From contig DCIM01000048.1 of assembly GCA_002316005.1 (NCBI GenBank), positions 1 through 36,082 of the forward strand: 36,082 bases of DNA, read 5' to 3'. The first letter of the stretch is position 1, and the number at the start of each line of letters is the position of its first letter. A program made the translations under genes and the position numbers. Of this stretch, positions 32,165 through 36,082 are shown in pieces. The notes below the pieces were generated by a model, which was not told where the DNA came from, did not search any database, and worked only from the letters and a program-made list of their open reading frames with translations. Origin of the DNA: Prevotellaceae bacterium UBA1726. Its GTDB lineage: Bacteria; Bacteroidota; Bacteroidia; Bacteroidales; Bacteroidaceae.

Positions 32165-35100
32165 TTACTTAACAGTTACAATTGCGATACGGTTAGAACG
32201 CTTTGAGTTAGCACCCTTAGCAACGGCACGCTCAACCTTTACGCCTCTATCCTGGAGATACTTAGCGATGTTGTCAGCACGCTTCTGTGAAAGTGCCTGG
32301 TTTGCATCTGGGTTACCCTCTGGAGAAGCGTAAGCAACGATCTCTACTGTAGAACCCTCAGGAATATTGTTGAGTTCAGCAGTCTCGTCAACCTTAGCAG
32401 AACCCTGAGCGAAGTTTACAACATACATTCCGTCAGTAAGGTTTTCCTTAACGACTTCCTTTGTAACTACCTTCTCAACGATCTTCTCTACTGGCTTCTC
32501 AACGATCTTCTCTACTACCTTCTCAACTACCTGTGGCTGGTAAACTACTTCCTTAGCCTTCTTTGGAGCACCAGAACCCTCAAGGTTCATGCTTACACCA
32601 ATAGCCCAAGTACGCTGGAGTGGGTATGTCTTACCCTGGCCCCAACCACCATCGATTGTCTCTGGGTCAAATACCTTTGAAAGGCTTGTGATTGTGAAGA
32701 GGTTATCGCAAGAAGCATAGATACGGAGGTTAGAGATACCTGCCTTGCGTGTAAAGTTTGCAGGGAGAGTATAACCGAGCTGGATGTTCTTCAGACGCAT
32801 GTAAGCAGCGTTCTGGAGGTAACGAGTCTGGTCAACCTGGTTCTTGTAAGCCTGACCACCGTTCTTCAAGTATGGTTTTGGATAGTAAGCGTCTGGGTTA
32901 GACTCTGACCAGTAGTCGAGGTGCTCCTCGAAGCAAGCTGACTGCCACATGTTACCTGTAGCACCCCAGAAGTAAGGATCCTGTGGACCGAATGACCAGT
33001 CGCGCTTAGCAACACCCTGCCAGAACATAGAGAAGTCGATACCCTTCCAGTCAAGACCGAGGTTGATACCGAAACGATAGCGAGGAGTTGTGTTACCGAT
33101 AACCTTCAAGTCACCGTGATCACCGAGAGTCTCACCGCCCCAAGATACAGAGCCGTCACCATCGAGATCCTCGTACATTACATCACCAGCACCCCACTTA
33201 GAACCGATCTCATCCTGGTTAGCAGAAGCGATGTGGTTGTTCATCTCTTCGTCAGACTGAGCAATGCCCTTTGTTGTGAAGCCCCAGATCTCGCCGAGGT
33301 TCTTACCATTATAGTAGCTATAGATTGACTGATTCTCAACAGCACCCTCGAATGGGTATCTTGTGATTACAGACTTAGAGTCAGAAACATTAACACGAAC
33401 ATTGTAGCCTACCTGACCGATGCGATCGCGCCAGCTTAACTCAACTTCCCAACCACGAGTGCGGAGGTCAGCGTTGTTTGTGTTAGGGTTGCTAGCACCG
33501 AGGATAGAACCGATTGCTGTAGCAGCAGCAACCATGTCCTTTGTTGTACGCTGGAACCAGTCGAACGAACCATTCAAACGACCGTTGAATGCAGAGAGGT
33601 CAAGACCGAAGTCAAGTGACTCGATTGTCTCCCATGTGAGGACTGAGTTGATGATACCAGGAAGAGATGCAACATTCTGCTTCTTACCATTGATGAGCCA
33701 TGTACCAGTCTCAGAGCTTACTGCCTGCTGCTGGAAGAATGGATAGTAATCAGAGAATGAAGAGTAAGCAGCAGATGTGTTACCGAGAGTACCCCAAGAA
33801 GCACGGAGCTTCAATGTAGAGATACCTGTGTTGAGGTTCTGGAAGAACTTCTCACGAGCGATGTTCCAACCTACAGATACTGAAGGGAACCAAGCCCAAC
33901 GCTTGTCAGCGAGGAAGCGTGAAGAACCGTCATAGCGGAGGTTGAACTCTGCGAGGTAGCGTCCATCATAGTCCCAGTTCAAACGACCGAAGTAACCAGC
34001 TGTTGCACGATGCCAGTAAGCATCTGTAACAGTCTTGCTGTCCTGTGCCTGGCTGAGGTAAGGAGCTGTCTCTGTTGTGAGGTTCTTACCTGTACCTGTC
34101 ATGTAGTCATTATCCCACTTCTCATAGTTTACACCGGCAAGAGCCTTGAAGTTGTTAAGACCGAGAGCGAATGTGTAATCTGTGAATACGTTGATAGCGT
34201 AGTAGTTAGAACGAGAACGCTGGTCAGATACGTATGTTACTGTACCATAGTCAGAGTTACGGATAGATGCTACATTATCTACATTATGTGCGTATACAGG
34301 GATACGGTTTGTAGTAGCGCGATAGTTGTTTGTTACGAGAGCGCCTTCAGCTGTGATGTTCCAACCCTTGAGAGGAGTGATGACAGCGCGGAGCTTCTGT
34401 GTGAGCTCATCGTTGATAGTCTTATAGAGACCACCGTACTCGAGCTCGTTGATTTCCATACCATCAGCGTAGTTGCCGTTAGGATCCTTTACGAAACATG
34501 TAGGCCAACGACGAGCGATGTTGTGGAAGAACAAACCAGAGTAGTACTGCATGTACTGTGGAGCTGAGTAATCCTTACGAGCCCAACGAGATGTGTACTC
34601 CATGCGAGCCCAAGAAGCGAGCTGAGCACCAATCTTTGCACTTACATTGTAACGGTTCATGCGATCCTTACCATGCTTGATAAGACCGTTGTTGTTGAGG
34701 AAACCACCACTTACTACATAGTTAACTCGCTCTGTACCGCCAGAGATAGAAACGTTGTGCTGTGTAGAAGGTACGTTCTTCTTATAGAACTCGTCGAACC
34801 AGTTTGTGTTAGCGAAACCACCTGTGTAGTTGTTCCATGTACCACCTGAACTTGCAGTTGTACCATAGTAATGAGGATCAGAAGGATCAGTGAACTCACC
34901 GTTCATGTACTTCTTGATGTTCTCCATAGTCTCGTCAGAGAATACCTGACCAGTACCACAGTTGATAGAAGCAGCATTGAAATACTCAGCGAACTGGAGT
35001 GAGTTAACCATCTTAGGAAGCTGGATAGCAGTTGAGAAACGAACATCACCAGAGTAGTTTACATGAACTTTACCTTCCTGACCGCTCTTTGTTGTGATGA

Positions 35101-35791
35101 GAACAACACCGAATGCAGCGCGCGAACCATAAATAGAAGATGCAGCAGCATCCTTCAATACAGAAACGCTCTCAATATCATTAGGGTTCAATGTGTTGAT
35201 GTCACCCTCGATACCGTCAATAAGGATAAGTGGGCTGTCAGTTGAACCAGAACCGATAGTACCAGTACCACGGACATTCATGCTCATTGTGTTGTTCAAA
35301 GCACCACCCTGCCAGTTTGTAGAAAGGTTCAAACCTGGGATAACACCCTGGAGAGCCTGGCTTACATCTGCTACAGGACGAGCCTCGAGAGCCTCTGAAG
35401 TAACCATGCTCACAGCACCAGTAACGTTAACCTTCTTCTGAACACCGTAACCTACAACTACTACTTCGTCGAGGTTCTCTGCGTTAGAAGCCATTGTTAC
35501 ATTGACATTGCCACGACCGTTGACAGCTACTGTCTGGTTGTCGAAACCAATGTAACTAATCTCCAAATTTGCCTTTGGATCGCAAGAAATCTTAAAGTTA
35601 CCGTCAATGTCAGTAACTGTAGCTACCTGAGTACCCTGAACGCGTACGGTTGCACCAATTACAGGCTCACCTGTTGCATCCAGAACGGTTCCGCTTACTG
35701 TTGAGTTCTGAGCGAATACATTCACTGCAAAGAACATCAAGAAAGCACACAGATAAACTCTAAGATAAGAAAGCTTACTGTTCTTTTCCAT
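32165..35791 (-). CDS. susC: SusC/RagA TonB-dependent transporter fused to a C-terminal OmpA-like domain
   Basis: A 1208-residue outer-membrane transporter. A signal peptide (1-27, ending NVFA) precedes a carboxypeptidase-regulatory-like domain (about 30-105, VSGTVLDATGEPVIGATV), a TonB-box/plug segment with the SusC signature LDEVVVVGYGVQKK, and a plug with GSRAAFGVVLITTKSG. The 22-strand barrel ends near residue 1070 (RTWAIGVSMNLEG). Normal SusC proteins stop there. Here a linker of repeated VEK units (about 1075-1117) and an OmpA-like domain (about 1119-1208) follow. That domain shows VNFAQGSAKVD, VEIVAYASPEGN, NQALSQKRADNIAKYLQDRG and NRIAIVTVK, including the Arg of the NxxLSxxRA peptidoglycan-binding motif. 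The reading frame is continuous. It would import oligosaccharides or peptides with SusD while the tail could anchor it to the cell wall. Confidence 0.95.
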   Translation of the reverse strand: MEKNSKLSYLRVYLCAFLMFFAVNVFAQNSTVSGTVLDATGEPVIGATVRVQGTQVATVTDIDGNFKISCDPKANLEISYIGFDNQTVAVNGRGNVNVTMASNAENLDEVVVVGYGVQKKVNVTGAVSMVTSEALEARPVADVSQALQGVIPGLNLSTNWQGGALNNTMSMNVRGTGTIGSGSTDSPLILIDGIEGDINTLNPNDIESVSVLKDAAASSIYGSRAAFGVVLITTKSGQEGKVHVNYSGDVRFSTAIQLPKMVNSLQFAEYFNAASINCGTGQVFSDETMENIKKYMNGEFTDPSDPHYYGTTASSGGTWNNYTGGFANTNWFDEFYKKNVPSTQHNVSISGGTERVNYVVSGGFLNNNGLIKHGKDRMNRYNVSAKIGAQLASWARMEYTSRWARKDYSAPQYMQYYSGLFFHNIARRWPTCFVKDPNGNYADGMEINELEYGGLYKTINDELTQKLRAVITPLKGWNITAEGALVTNNYRATTNRIPVYAHNVDNVASIRNSDYGTVTYVSDQRSRSNYYAINVFTDYTFALGLNNFKALAGVNYEKWDNDYMTGTGKNLTTETAPYLSQAQDSKTVTDAYWHRATAGYFGRLNWDYDGRYLAEFNLRYDGSSRFLADKRWAWFPSVSVGWNIAREKFFQNLNTGISTLKLRASWGTLGNTSAAYSSFSDYYPFFQQQAVSSETGTWLINGKKQNVASLPGIINSVLTWETIESLDFGLDLSAFNGRLNGSFDWFQRTTKDMVAAATAIGSILGASNPNTNNADLRTRGWEVELSWRDRIGQVGYNVRVNVSDSKSVITRYPFEGAVENQSIYSYYNGKNLGEIWGFTTKGIAQSDEEMNNHIASANQDEIGSKWGAGDVMYEDLDGDGSVSWGGETLGDHGDLKVIGNTTPRYRFGINLGLDWKGIDFSMFWQGVAKRDWSFGPQDPYFWGATGNMWQSACFEEHLDYWSESNPDAYYPKPYLKNGGQAYKNQVDQTRYLQNAAYMRLKNIQLGYTLPANFTRKAGISNLRIYASCDNLFTITSLSKVFDPETIDGGWGQGKTYPLQRTWAIGVSMNLEGSGAPKKAKEVVYQPQVVEKVVEKIVEKPVEKIVEKVVTKEVVKENLTDGMYVVNFAQGSAKVDETAELNNIPEGSTVEIVAYASPEGNPDANQALSQKRADNIAKYLQDRGVKVERAVAKGANSKRSNRIAIVTVK

Positions 35792-35857
35792 TTTGTTGTT
35801 GTTTTGTTAAAAATGTGATAATTAATAAATATTATTGTTATAAATATGTCAAAATGT

Positions 35858-35872
35858 AGCGCAAAATGCGCT
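35858..35872 (-). other. Hairpin in the susC leader
   Basis: A perfect 6-bp inverted repeat AGCGCA/TGCGCT with a 3-base loop lies about 65 nt upstream of the susC start, inside a predicted 130-nt leader. It is not followed by a T run on the transcript strand, so it is not a simple terminator. Confidence 0.5.
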
Positions 35873-35934
35873 TTTACTTAGCAAGGTAATTATAAAATAT
35901 TTGCAAATCGTAGGTAATATTATGTTATTTTGTG

Positions 35935-35968
35935 CAAAGATAGGTCAAATAATGATAATCCGTGCAAA
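35935..35968 (-). promoter_or_regulatory. Bacteroidota promoter of susC-susD
   Basis: On the minus strand, TTTG (complement at 35965-35968), 22 bases, TATCTTTG (complement at 35935-35942). The -7 box is perfect and the spacer is slightly long. It predicts a leader of about 130-140 nt before susC. Confidence 0.75.
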
Positions 35969-35981
35969 CGACTACATGAAA

Positions 35982-36082
35982 TTATGCTTTTTTAACTATT
36001 GTAAAAACGCGCATGATCTCTTCTCTTGTCATGAATTTCCCAGATTTACTATTAATAATGGGTATTTCCATCCGTTTACGAA
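35982..36082 (-). CDS. C-terminal fragment of an unidentified protein, cut by the window edge
   Basis: On the minus strand an open frame runs from the window edge to a TAA at 35982-35984, giving 33 codons that end FMTREEIMRVFTIVKKA. The composition (IPIINSKSGKFMTREE) looks like real protein rather than noise. The stop lies just before the susC -33 box, as expected for a gene upstream of susC. The family is not recognised and the start lies outside the window. Confidence 0.45.
   Translation of the reverse strand, partial: RKRMEIPIINSKSGKFMTREEIMRVFTIVKKA

Noticed and set aside
32471..32516. Perfect 22-bp direct repeat considered as a mobile or regulatory DNA repeat
   Set aside because: It lies in frame within the VEK-rich linker of SusC and encodes repeated VEKIVEK units, so it is explained as a coding repeat.
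1..36082. CRISPR arrays, tRNA or rRNA genes, insertion sequences, prophage or conjugation genes
   Set aside because: None of the corresponding repeats, conserved RNA motifs or protein families were seen on either strand.

Overview
The window looks like a chromosomal segment of a Bacteroidota gut or oral anaerobe, most likely Prevotellaceae. It carries a SusC/SusD pair, a hybrid two-component regulator, the tail of a GldN-type secretion gene, three sulfatases with serine at the active site, and no Shine-Dalgarno sites. Several start codons are preceded by textbook Bacteroidota promoters (TTTG-N19..22-TAnnTTTG). No rRNA, tRNA, CRISPR array, transposase or integrase is visible.

Layout. (1) 1-3.5 kb: the 3' end of a gldN/porN-like gene (+), then a small outer-membrane beta-barrel gene and a hybrid sensor/regulator (both -). 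Between the convergent genes lie a terminator and four 22-bp palindromic repeats. The regulator has HisKA, receiver and AraC modules but no visible ATPase domain. (2) 3.5-6.3 kb: a 500-bp spacer holding a possible small RNA, then priA (+). (3) 6.3-10 kb: two acidic lipoproteins in one operon and a FadL/OmpP1-family porin (all -). (4) 10-15.4 kb: a leftward operon of two sulfatases followed by a GH20 beta-hexosaminidase. (5) 15.5-17.9 kb: glpK and an aquaglyceroporin (+), driven by a promoter divergent from the sulfatase promoter. (6) 17.9-29.9 kb: a leftward operon, in transcription order a DUF6057-like membrane protein, a beta-propeller lipoprotein with one CxxCH motif, a GH2 beta-galactosidase, a multimodular GH31 and a third sulfatase. 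(7) 30-35.8 kb: a SusC/SusD pair with its own promoter and terminator. The right edge holds the 3' end of another leftward gene.

Together the sulfatases, GH20, GH2 and GH31 resemble equipment for taking apart sulfated host glycans such as mucin O-glycans or keratan sulfate: sulfate is removed first, then exo-glycosidases release GlcNAc, galactose and an alpha-linked sugar. This substrate is inferred from enzyme families only. SusC/D would import oligosaccharides, but it sits in a separate transcription unit and its substrate cannot be read from sequence.

The most unusual items are: a SusC whose barrel continues into a VEK-rich linker and an OmpA-like peptidoglycan-binding domain; a GH31 ending in a dockerin followed by a cohesin-like domain; a hybrid regulator without a visible ATPase module; an operon joining a CxxCH lipoprotein to glycosidases; and several small palindromic intergenic repeats.
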